Assembly: GCF_921293095.1 (NCBI RefSeq)
Contig: NC_060251.1
Span: forward strand, 97,326,566-97,390,565
Length of the DNA stretch: 64,000 nt
From: Ischnura elegans
Lineage: Eukaryota; Arthropoda; Insecta; Odonata; Coenagrionidae
Direction: 5' to 3'
Of the stretch, positions 25,691 to 35,487 are shown piece by piece. A program made the position numbers and the translations under genes. The notes beneath the pieces were generated by a model. The model had not been told where the DNA came from and ran no database searches. It worked only from the letters and a program-made list of their open reading frames with translations. Each line of letters opens with the position of its first letter. Position 1 is the first letter of the stretch.

Positions 25691-26362
25691 GATTTTTATT
25701 TTCAGTCATAGAATTCCAAGCTAACATCATAATGCATTTACAATTCCACCTTTAAACATGCAATTTTTTCTTTTGTTTCTACATATTTTTTGTATTAGCA
25801 TTTTTTATTTCTGCATTGCATTGCACATCTTCATTTTAAAAATTACGAACGTACTTTTTCTCGTACTGGTATTTTAAAATCTGATTAGCATACTTTTATC
25901 GTAGTCTAAATATATACAACGATATTGTGTTGAGTGAATAGTATGCCTCAGCAGGGAGGAATCGCGCAGCTGGTGGGCAATCTCAGGGCCCCGAGCAAGG
26001 TAGCAATTCATGCGCAAACACGTTCCTACGTGACCACTGGTCAGTGATTCGTTCGATAGCGAATTGATGGGCGACCCCCCAATTTGGCGGGGGCACGGAC
26101 GTTTGCAAATAGCACATGGGAGAGGAATACTAGGGCACAGAGTAGGGATGTACAGAGAGGACAAAACGGCTGAAGGCGGTAATCAGCTCATTGCGCATTT
26201 CACCATGTTCTAAATAAGGAAACGTGGCTTGAGTTGCTATTTGGTTGCTATCGTTGCTATCATTCGCGCTTGGCGTGGAGTGTTGTCGCACCAACTTTTT
26301 TTTATTCCTCCACTCTTCAATGCTTTCACGTAGTGTGCTAGTGTTTTAAAGAAACGTGGAAA
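25691..26362. other. Upstream region of THAP gene
   Basis: No feature recognised up to 26180. The last 180 bp precede the THAP gene start and should hold its promoter and 5' UTR. No clear TATA box is seen. Confidence 0.35.
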
Positions 26363-26708
26363 ATGAAGGAAGTGGAAAATAAGACGAGAAGAAAAGGTTT
26401 CCCTTGGTGTTCCGCCATTAACTGCAAAAATAATGCGGGCATGACGGAAGCAAAGTTGAGTTTCTTCAGTTTCCCTAAAGACCCTGTGAGGTAAGTAATT
26501 TCATTTTTTTTTTCTGAATTACATTGCTGATCGAAGAAACTAAACTTATATTCGAGTATTATTTTGCATGCGAAATGAAATTGCCGAAAAAGTTTAATAA
26601 GAACTTGTGGTGTTGGCGCAGGTCCAAGGAATGGGTGATTCGATGTCGTCGGACGGATTTAGAAAACAATACTGTCAGTTATTTACATAATAACTGCCGG
26701 ATCTGTGC
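26363..26708 (+). CDS. THAP-domain zinc-finger protein, 5' exons
   Basis: Two exons reconstruct most of a THAP DNA-binding domain. Exon 1 (26363-26490) runs from ATG to a strong donor (GTGAG|GTAAGT). Exon 2 (26622-26708) follows acceptor GCGCAG and ends at a plausible donor (TGC|GTGAGA). Spliced, it starts MKEVENKTRRKGFPWC and shows C16-x4-C21, the LSFFSFPKDP strand, the invariant Trp (W47 in KEWV) and C71 in NNCRIC. This fits the C2CH pattern, with the final His expected in exon 3. Exon phases agree (AG|G codes Arg43). Without splicing after exon 2, a stop occurs two bases after the donor, cutting the zinc finger. THAP proteins are DNA-binding regulators or domesticated transposases; which one this is cannot be told. 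Exon 3 was not found. It differs in sequence from the P-element THAP at 44380. Confidence 0.7.
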
Positions 26709-27446
26709 GTGAGAATTGGAGTTCCTTGCTCTACCTTTATTAGTAAAGAAATAATTAGGCTACTTTGAATTTTAAACCCTCTTTTTTCGGTGGATGGTAA
26801 GTCGTTAGCACTATTTAGTTTGAATTTACCGCATAATTTTACTTGTTTTCAATATGGCCGCCGTGCGCGTTTTTCATTACAGAGAAACCTATGGTACAGC
26901 CACCTAATGTCCCCTCTGTATATATCTACTCTGTGACTAGGGTCCGTTTCTCATTGGTGCGAATTTAGTACGTATCCTTCCGGTAAGATGGAAAATGTAG
27001 GAAGCCAGAACTATTAAATCTATATAATACCCCACAACTCCTCAATAGGCGTGTAATATAGGGCAATAATAGGGCACAAGCTGTGACCAAATAAAAAGGA
27101 ATTGTAATAAAAATGTTCCGCCCAGCATTTAATTAAATTTATTAATATAAAACATATTACTATTTTTTAAAAATCAAATGAAGCAGAAATGGTGTCACAA
27201 ACTTTGTCATAAAGTTTTGGATTTGACTGTATCTAATCTTTGCGTACTTTCAGTTTTCCCTATCAATCACCATTCTTTTTATGATACTTAAAAAATTTTA
27301 AATGAAGGCTTATTATTTTTAGCTATGTATACTCAAAAAAAATAAAAAAGCTATTTAGGAACGTATGGAAGCTTCTGATTACTTCCATTAACCGAAGAAT
27401 GGAGGAAGAAATGGAACTGTTGAAAATCACACGCGATAGGAGGATA
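26709..27446. other. Unassigned; presumed THAP intron
   Basis: AT-rich. The missing THAP exon 3 should start with a codon remainder followed by an HF-type motif. No convincing candidate was recognised here. Confidence 0.35.
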
Positions 27447-27563
27447 CATCTACATCTTCGAGCTGACACACTAGATACCTCAAAAGGCGTGTGGCAGGGG
27501 GTGTCAAGATAACAATCGTTAAGAAATAAAATGGAAATGCTCTGGCTAAATTACGCCTAGCAT

Positions 27564-27765
27564 CATAGGCGGATCCAGGGGGGGGGGGGGCACGGGGGCA
27601 TGTGCCCCCCCCAGGTCCTCAAAAATATGCAATATTTTTAATACGGTCCCATTATCATTGTGTTCGTTTTGTATTACGAGGTATCCTTGTGCCCCACCCA
27701 GAACAAAATCCTGGATACGGCCTTGCTCGTGCCCCTCCCAGAAAAAAATCCTGGATCCGCCCCTG
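27564..27765. mobile_element. hAT-type MITE with perfect 8-bp TSD
   Basis: 202-bp element with CAGGGGCGGATCCAGG-type ends: the left begins CATAGGCGGATCCAGG and the right ends CCTGGATCCGCCCCTG. It is flanked by a perfect 8-bp direct repeat, CCTAGCAT, at 27556-27563 and 27766-27773. The interior holds G and C homopolymer runs and a partial internal duplication of the right end (AATCCTGGATACGGCC near 27707). Non-coding. Inserted in the LINE described above. Confidence 0.92.
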
Positions 27766-27863
27766 CCTAGCATTTATTTAAATCATTTGTTGTTCGGGGA
27801 AAATATTCCGCCCCTATCCGAGCGGAGAAATATCTCTCTTAATATATTATTTCTGTATGACTT

Positions 27864-28388
27864 GGGCCGTTTTCCAATCCACGTAGTATGCACTCATTCC
27901 CTCGTTCCCTTTCACCCTGCTCCCTTACTAATGCTCTATTAGCACCATAAATTGTGAACAAAAATAATGCGAACTATTGACAGTAACGAAAGTCGAAGCG
28001 CAGGGTAGTGTTAGGACATATGGTAGTTGATTGAAGAATCAATTTCACCCTGCTTCTCGGTTTGTTTACGTTTGTAATTTAAACTGCTTAGTAATTTGAC
28101 TTTTCTGGTACCGATTGGACGCTCTCTCTCAGCACATAATAAACACAAAATTACAACTCCAGTTTTCTCAACCTCCAACTCAAGACTTCTGAGTTTTCCA
28201 TTGCCGCCATTTTCTCGTCCACTTCCTACGAGGGCACGTGAACGAGGGAGCATCCGCGTTCCCTTGTTCACTTACCCTTCGTTCCCTTGCGCCCTCGCCG
28301 ATTGGATCCACCCTTGCTGTTGTCACATCTGTAAGTTGACGATCGAAAAGTGCACGAAGGGTGAATAATTGCGAATTGGAAAACGGCC
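27864..28388. mobile_element. MITE in LINE (GGCCGTTTTCC ends)
   Basis: About 525 bp; the ends read inward GGGCCGTTTTCCAAT and GGCCGTTTTCCAATT. It lies between the two halves of the LINE open frame, so its limits are fixed by comparison with 17930-18290. The target duplication is short (TT or CTT), which favours PIF/Harbinger or a relative over hAT. Subterminal CACCCTTCGTGC and CCCTCGTTCCC-like motifs occur on both sides. No transposase. Confidence 0.8.
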
Positions 28389-28724
28389 TTAGAAATGCAG
28401 AGAGTTTCTAATATGATGCTTCGTATCGCTCTTACATATATCAAATCTTAATTGAACATGCCATCTAAGCCAAGCGCTCAGCCTCCGAGTCTTCAGAGGC
28501 TCCCTGCGTAATTCCTTTAGCATATGTGTAACGCCTTCTGTACGCCCGCTGACCAATCGCGCAGCACATTTCATCGGCAGTCGAGGCTTCCGAGATCGAA
28601 TCTCGATCAACTCGAAAGACTTTTGTTCACAGTGACTTTCGTCCTTGGTTTATCAAGCTTCGTAAAAAAATAAAGATGTCGGGAAGTTTTTCGCGGGATT
28701 TTAGCGTTAACAGAGACAACCTTA

Positions 28725-29425
28725 CCCTGGAATGAGTTGTCGCGCTGATTAGCCAATCACCGAGAGGACTGCAGGCTCTAGTGAATGCGTTATACGGGCG
28801 GTGCGAGGAGTATGGGATGAGGATTAATCACAAGATGACTAAGTTAATGCGGTTTTGTAAATCGTCGCGAGCGAGGAATGTGAGCCTCAAGATATAAGTA
28901 GGTGGGGAAAAACTCTAGCAGGTAGAGCCATTTAACTATTTGGGCAGCACATTAGAGGAAAACGGATACAGTAGCAAGGACATCAGGAAGCGAATTGCAC
29001 TAGCAAAGGAGGCGTAAATGAACATGAAGGAGCTTCTGAGAGGAAAGAAAACGAGAGACGATTGGAAGCATTCGAAATGTGGGTATGGAGAATAATGTGG
29101 AAGGTGAAACGGACGGAGAGGAGGAGGAACGACGAAGTGCTGGACATGGTTGGTGAGGAGAGGCAGCTTTTACATGAGATACGGAGGAGACAGAAGGTAT
29201 GGATGGAGCGAGTACTTAGCGGGAAGGGATGTTGAAAATGGTGTTAGAGAGTAGAATGTTAGGGAAACAAGGGAGGGGAAGGAAAGAATAGGATTTTTAG
29301 ATAGTTTGAAAGGGAGTAGGCTTTAGTGAATTGAAGAAAGCAGTGCTGGTAGGAAAGGGAGGCTCCTAGATCACTTCTTTAGTACTCCATGGAAATGTAC
29401 CTTAAGCGGTAGAATACTATAATGA
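28725..29425 (+). pseudogene. RTE-like LINE reverse transcriptase remnant
   Basis: Several frames together spell the C-terminal half of a non-LTR reverse transcriptase. VVALISQSPRGLQALVNALY follows a destroyed YADD site near 28735. Then come YGMRINHKMTKLM, VEPFNYLGSTLEENG, DIRKRIALAKEA, RLEAFEMWVWRIMWKVKRTE, NDEVLDMVGEERQLL and a tail resembling LLDHFFSTPWKC. Stops (for example in SLKI*), frameshifts and a deletion after the LLRGKK segment show it is inactive. The motif set matches RTE-type LINEs common in arthropods; clade assignment is from motif memory, not a search. It is unrelated to family L-A. Confidence 0.82.
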
Positions 29426-30380
29426 TAACTTGGTATCCGAATTTTTCCAATAGGTGACGAACCATTCCCCTCCAAGGTAATAGTATGTTTGTATGTATGG
29501 TGTATTTGTAAATGAAATGTGAATTTTGGCGATCAAAACAGGAGCGTGAAAATCAAAAACAGCACTTGAAGCGTTTGATACAAGACCGTATTCGCGGATT
29601 CGGAAGTTTACATTAGTTTTTTTTAGTTGGCTCAACATGAATTATAGCTATCACAAAGTCACGGCAGAATCCGTCTTGTTATAGATACGAATTTTTCATT
29701 TCTTCCCTCTTTTTCCGTTCTCACCACTTCATAAACTACAATGTTCACGGTCACGTGTGCCCCATTTCTTTTCGTAAACCGAATCGGGCGTGACTCGCGC
29801 CGCATTTCACTGATCCCATTTGTCTTTTCCGAATGCGTTAACTATCACTCGACTCTTTTTCATACTCCGTCAAAGTTGCACAACGTGCGACTCCACTCCA
29901 AACACAGACACCGAGCATAAATCTAGCAGACATTTATGGCTTTTTGCAAGAGAAAAAGCGCGTGATAGAAGACTGAGACTGGAGATTGAAGGGTTTATTT
30001 CTGATTTGTCAAACAGGAATTGAGTATGCCCTCGTTCTAAAAACATTCGCACGCAAATCATCTATTTCTCACCATAAATTAAAACTTCACAGTCCACTCC
30101 CTTCCCATAATGAAGAACAAAATAAAAGAAACTACTGCCAGGGTAATACTACCATGAGCGCTGAATGTTTCTCGGCCGAGAAAATGGTTTACAATTTTGC
30201 AAGGTTGTAAAATTAATTTTGCGATGGCATCTTCGCGTCAGGCGTCATATCTTTGTAAATAAGGATCCTATAAATGCTATGAAAATCGTTACGTAAATTC
30301 CGATTTTCCTTTCTTCCTTACGTGTTTGCGTTGCGACGCAGATGCGTCTCCGTATTTTTTAGTACAAGCCAGACCACTCA
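29426..30380. other. Unassigned DNA
   Basis: No gene recognised; short overlapping frames on both strands only. Confidence 0.45.
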
Positions 30381-30556
30381 GGCCTCGCTGGCGGTGGGGT
30401 AAAGTCCTCGCCTGCCAATCCGTAGATCGCGGGTTCGAATCCCGCCTGGGTAAGTGGTCAATCCCAGGGCCTGGATATTTGCGTCGTGCTATGTTAATTC
30501 CTCCGTTGTAAACACCTATCTGTGCTTATGGGGAAGTTGAAAATAAATAAATAAAG
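30381..30556 (+). repeat. tRNA-Gly-like SINE, family 1 (best copy)
   Basis: The head contains box A-like GGCGGTGGGGTAAAGTCC, then CTCGCCTGCCAATCC, which resembles the tRNA-Gly(GCC) anticodon arm (CTCGCCTGCCA). Box B is GGTTCGAATCC, a perfect match to consensus. A unique body follows, ending in GAAGTTGAAA and a short AAATAAATAAATAAA tail, as expected for reverse-transcribed SINEs. Three diverged minus-strand copies lie at 10376-10505, 12015-12110 and 25600-25690. The acceptor stem does not pair, so it is not a tRNA gene. Confidence 0.82.
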
Positions 30557-31739
30557 ACGCAGAAAACACAGGCAATACCCGAAATTCGAGCTCAGCGGAA
30601 AGCGTAGCTGCTCGCGCCGGCCGTGAGAACCGACTTTTGACTGTACGTCAAAAGATTGCCCTGTCCTTACAAGAGAAACTAATCAGGCCATTTACAACGC
30701 GGTAGAAACCCGGGAACCATGAGATCATCCAAAAATCATCGCGGAAGCCCTCGCAAAGATATCTTGTAATGAATGAAATTCTGGATTTTACAAGAAATCT
30801 TTGTTTTAATCCATTCTTAATTCCAATGAGTCTTTGAAAACCGGTTGGGACCACTCGTGAGAACAACTGATAATAAGTTAAGGGATGGTCAACTATCGAA
30901 GATTGCCGTTATTTCTTTACAAAAGATAAAATAGTTGCCTAAGGGACCAAAGAATAATTAGTAAAAGCGGGTATTTCGTATCATCTAAACAGCATACGGG
31001 GGAATTAACATTGACGATCATAAGAATTGTTTGAACAATTGAAATACATTGAGTCTCACGAACGCAAACTCTCATACCGATTGTAATACCCACTACAGGG
31101 ACTGATTTTTGTGAATACTGGAGGATGAAATGTTTGTAAACTGGTCTGTTAAGGGTGTTATGTAAGTGCCAGAACTTAGAGAAAACAGGAAAAATCGCAT
31201 ATTCTTCTCTTTTTCACGATGTTCCACAGCCTAAAAAATGCCGATACACTCGCCAAAAGGTATTTAAAAAACGCCCCCGGAAAACATTTATTCTTTGTAG
31301 CTCTATCAAAAATATTTTATGAAAACATGCGTAGGAAATTTTCTAATCGACGCCATTTCTCCTTTTACCGCTGAAAATTCTTGAAAACAATTGGGCATTT
31401 GCTCTATTGAATAAGCTTTCAAATGTCGCTAATTGCATTTAAAAAAATAAGGTTTCTTGACCGAGATATCTCAAAAAGTGGGAAAATCGTATTTTCGAGC
31501 TATTAGCGGGCTGGAAGTGTGGGGAGGTTAGTCCTATTTGACTCCAAATCGCATGCCCAAAGTACGGCAAAAATCCCGGACGGGGGACTTTTCACCCTCT
31601 TATTCAGCTATGCCATTTCGGATAAAAGCTTCTTGTGAATTAATTACGGCTTATTGGTATGATATGGTATTTGGAGGAGGCGACCGACAGCTTACGTCAT
31701 TTGCGCCGTGTGGGAAGGGTAGGTAAGGAAGGGTGGAGG
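30557..31739. other. Unassigned DNA
   Basis: No gene recognised. B box-like and A box-like fragments are absent. Confidence 0.45.
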
Positions 31740-31961
31740 GAAACCCGGCGTCGGCATTAGCCTGCTCTTAACGAAAGGCGCCAAGGGGACCACGGCTTAA
31801 CGTCCCATCCGACGGACGGAGTGTTGAGCTTGAAATGTCCTCCACACAACATTCAAGCAGGGATCGGGTAATCATTGAAAAATCTCTGCCACCGTCGGGA
31901 TTTGAACCCGAGCCCGCCGGGTGGGAAGCCAACACTCTAGCCACCACAGCAATCGGATCCC
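31740..31961 (-). repeat. tRNA-derived SINE, family 2 (best copy)
   Basis: On the minus strand the head reads TGTGGTGGCTAGAGTGTTGG (box A region) and GGGTTCAAATCCC (box B). It is followed by a body with GGGACGTTAAGCCGTGGTC and CCCTTGGCGCC. The central block is shared with 9455-9625 and looks like the most constrained part, as in SINE core domains. No A tail is obvious; the 3' end is placed approximately. Confidence 0.75.
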
Positions 31962-34900
31962 CCAATTACGGCTTATTTCTCTTGATATTCGTATCAGAGT
32001 CATCTATAATGCCACATAATACATGATGAGAAAGTAGTGTTGAGAGAGCAATCTAGAGGACTCTGATTCGGATAGCCCGTCAGCGACGCAAGTGGTGACT
32101 TTTGTAAACTCAATTTATTTATATGCGCGGTGGCTGACAACGCATTTACATCCCGATTGGAGAATTCTGTATTGCATTATTCGTGGTTTTCTGATTGAAA
32201 AGTAAATAATAGCATTTGTTACCATGCCACCCTCCTTCATGCGCGTGGCCTTGGAATAACATACAACACAAGATCATAAGTGGCGCCACTATTTTTTGGG
32301 AAAAAAGTTTTGGACGCACCGTGCATTCAGTGTGCAACCACAAGATTTTAAAATATAGAAAAAAAGAAATAGCCATGCTCACAAACATATTTTGACTTGT
32401 CAGAGGGATAATCCACTATCCTCAATGAAAGGAAAATGGACTCCATTAAGAGCATTATTAGGTAATCAGTAGGGTAAGGGCAAACTAAATCTCACCGCTA
32501 CAAGCAAATGCCTCGGATATAACCAAGGTTGACGTCACGGTGATCACTTATCTCTAAGAGCTAGGAGGGAAGCGCTGATGGCCAACGAGTTCACCGACTA
32601 GGATGATCTGTAATCACGCACATAAGCGGAAGTGACGCTAGTGCATCCGTCACGTATGCATCTATGCTCTTTCCGATTAACTCGGATGACTGGCTTGAGA
32701 ACCGTTCTCGTCATCAATAGACATTCCTTATAGCACAGAGTGAGTATCACAGAGATAATAAATCCACTTTTGATCGTTTTGAGATACATTTACTTTTCAA
32801 ATATATATGCTACAGAGAAATATTAATAGTTCTTCACAATGCTTTCAGCGCTCTCTTATTTCAATGTACTCTGAATTATATTTATATACACTTTTGTTAT
32901 TTATTATGGAAGATTATATAATGAAAACATTTACATCCACCAAATATATGTTATCAACAATACCTACTTCCTAGCATTCAAGATAATCTCTTGTACTTTG
33001 CTTGATTTATGCAGAAATTGGCGGTATTAACATTTTGGTCAATAAATATGTCGGATTAACAGTTAGACATGCAGCATCACTATTTTCCATGGCATATTTG
33101 AATATACATTCCATTTATAACAATTTTGAAATAGGAAAAATACAAATTATACAACAGCAAAGTGCAATTCAAATGAAATGGATGAAAGGTACATCTTCAT
33201 CCCTTTGGGAGAATTACGGGTTGTAGTATTTTTTGCGGCTGCAATTATACTGGGTTATTTAAGACCGCTCTTTTCACAGAGCACCAACAAGGGCAAAAGG
33301 TGATGTAGCCAAGTTTCTGGGTCTGAGACATATTTTCCTCGCACTGAGAGAGGGTTCCTGCAACAGAATATTTCGGCGTTAAAAAGCGACAGTAATTTAT
33401 GAATAATAAGACTATTCCCTTTATTCTCTAAAGAAAATGTAACAAATCACTATCAAGTTTTTCTTGTAAAGAAATTTTTTTCTAAACCTGTAGCGTCACT
33501 TAAAAATACGTTGAAATTGCCTGTCTGTATTTCTACTCATTCCACTCGTATCACTCCACACATATCCACTCCTTCCATATTTATCTCAAATGTCTGGATG
33601 TACAGGGTGTCTCAAAAAGGACTTTACAACTTTGAAAATTTATTCAACAAAAGTTCTTTGCTGGCTTTTGTTTTCTTTTAAAGGAAAACACATAAAAATC
33701 ACAATTATTAAACACAATTGTATGAAAAATTGTAAATTGTGTTAAACACAATTTTAAAGAACCAAAAGAGAATATTGAAGTTGATTGATGCAGAGGGTTT
33801 CAACTATTGTGGTAATACTGACCTTAAATCACTGTGAAATAAATATAATATATTAACTGTGAATAAAATGCTGAATTGGCTCATTATTATAGAGAATAAC
33901 TTCAAGAAAGAGCACAAAATTCAATGTAATAATACTCATACTATGGATAAACGTAGCAATCCTTTGTTTGAAACGTATCTTTACAATAACATGTAGGTAC
34001 GGTAAAAAGTTCCTGAAGTATTTTGTACCTCATACCTTTAATTGTGTGCCAAAGGCTTTAAGCAATCTAAAATATTTGACCGAAATTAAAAGGGAAATGA
34101 AAGAATGGTTAATTATTGAAACTATAAACTTGTAATTTATTTAATTAACACCCTTAAAATCGCCCCCGCGCAGTGGCGGCTTGCCCCTAAGGACTCTAAG
34201 ACGCCGGACCACCCAAATATTTGAAAAAGGAAAATAAATAAATACCCATTCAATTATAATTACACATCTAATTAACCAAAGTGGTTTTTTTTTCAATCGT
34301 CTACATCGAAAATTTAGAAAAAACACGCAAAAATAGCGCGAGAAGTTCGTATTTGTAGCCGTGGGGCATTGGCCTGAACGTCCAAATCCATCACCATGCA
34401 ATTATATGAAGAGTGGTAGTGGTGGGGGCTGCTGGTGCTATGACGCGTCTAGGCTTGCGCCTTATGGAAGTCTTAGGACGCCGCCCGAGCATGCGCAGAG
34501 CGACATATCTAGTGAGTTCACATCGCCGCGGCGGCCGGCGGGCGTATAATCCGGCGTCTACTTGCTGCTGCAGTGTTGCAGAATACCTTGTTGTGGTTTA
34601 GATTTTATTATTATAAATATTTAAATTATATTATTTTAAATCAAACAAATTTAATAGCCAGATAGCCTTAAAAACTCACTAAAATACACAGAATATTAAA
34701 TAAATGTTGGCCCCAACCCCCGTTAAAGTGTACCCCCCCCCCCCCCCCCCCGAGCATTTGACTCACAAGCCGCCATTTCCCCCGTGGCTACACCAATGGA
34801 AGTAACGATGTGTTTTTCATAGTCAGATTTATTCATTGCTCTATATTTTCGAATTTTCATATTTCTCATTGAACTCACCAGCAGGAGAGATCTTGAATGT

Positions 34901-35172
34901 CCACAGTAACTGGCATACTGATCCTTTTTCCGTACCACCTTTCCTCCTCTGCCACAGGCCGTATTTCCTTCAGTGAGTACTGCAAAAGTCTAAAAATCTG
35001 ACATCCACAGAGAATAGGGTTGTGTCCCATAAGGATCGTAGCGTGGGCGAATCTTTTGTCTACATGGCAATCCTGTGGAACTTTTTGTATCTGTGAGATT
35101 TGGACAGAACGGTAAAAGAGTGAGTACTTCAGAATTCAGGGCCTTTTTGTATCTTATGCGTTCATATAGTGA
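31962..35172. other. Unassigned DNA
   Basis: No gene recognised. Points noted: CAGGGTGTCTCAAAAAGGAC preceded by TA at 33604, like a lone mariner end; a CpG-dense stretch at 34340-34560 containing GCCGCGGCGGCCGGCGGGCG; a C-run of ~19 near 34733-34751; and CAGTGGCGGCTTGCCCC at 34171, like a lone hAT end. Confidence 0.4.
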
Positions 35173-35180
35173 ATAGCATA

Positions 35181-35479
35181 CAGGGGCGCAGCTAGGAATT
35201 AAGGCTAGGGGGGGTTTCAGGCGCAACTAATACTGGGGTGCTTGGGGTATTGCATTACCGCTAGGGTAAACCGGTGGTGCGGACACCTTCCGCCGGAAAA
35301 AAATTAAGATAAATGGTTCAAAAGTGTGATTTTACGGCCTTCTGAGGGTTACTTTATTAATTCTCACACTATTCTATAAGCAATATTAATCCAATTAAGT
35401 AAAATAGATTTAACTTATAAATTTCTGTGAGCTCTGGGGGGGGGGTTTATCCCCCAAAACCCCCCTCGCTACGCCACTG
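35181..35479. mobile_element. hAT-type MITE with perfect 8-bp TSD
   Basis: 299-bp element, left end CAGGGGCGCAGCTAGG and right end, read inward, CAGTGGCGTAGCGAGG. It is flanked by a perfect 8-bp duplication, ATAGCATA, at 35173-35180 and 35480-35487. G and C tracts lie just inside both ends. Non-coding. Terminal similarity links it to 16213-16967, 27564-27765 and 59649-60150. Confidence 0.93.
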
Positions 35480-35487
35480 ATAGCATA

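Larger units (their letters stand above)
27447..28615 (-). mobile_element. LINE 3' copy (family L-A) split by two MITEs
   Basis: Read on the minus strand, 28610-28389 encodes MLKELRREPLKTRRL and RFDICKSD, matching the tail of the LINE at 17930-18290. The match resumes at 27863-27774 (ILREIFLRSDRG against KLRDMFCRTDRY) and ends in the 3' UTR at 27555-27447 (CTGCCACACGCCTTTTGAGG, GATGTAGATGTAT). The gaps are exactly two MITEs, 27864-28388 and 27564-27765. Stops and frameshifts show it is dead. Removing the insertions restores collinearity with the other copy, so the order of events is LINE first, MITEs later. Confidence 0.85.

Noticed and set aside
33604..33630. Possible mariner terminus TACAGGGTGTCTCAAAAAG
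   Set aside because: Only one end found and no transposase sequence nearby; too little to call an element.
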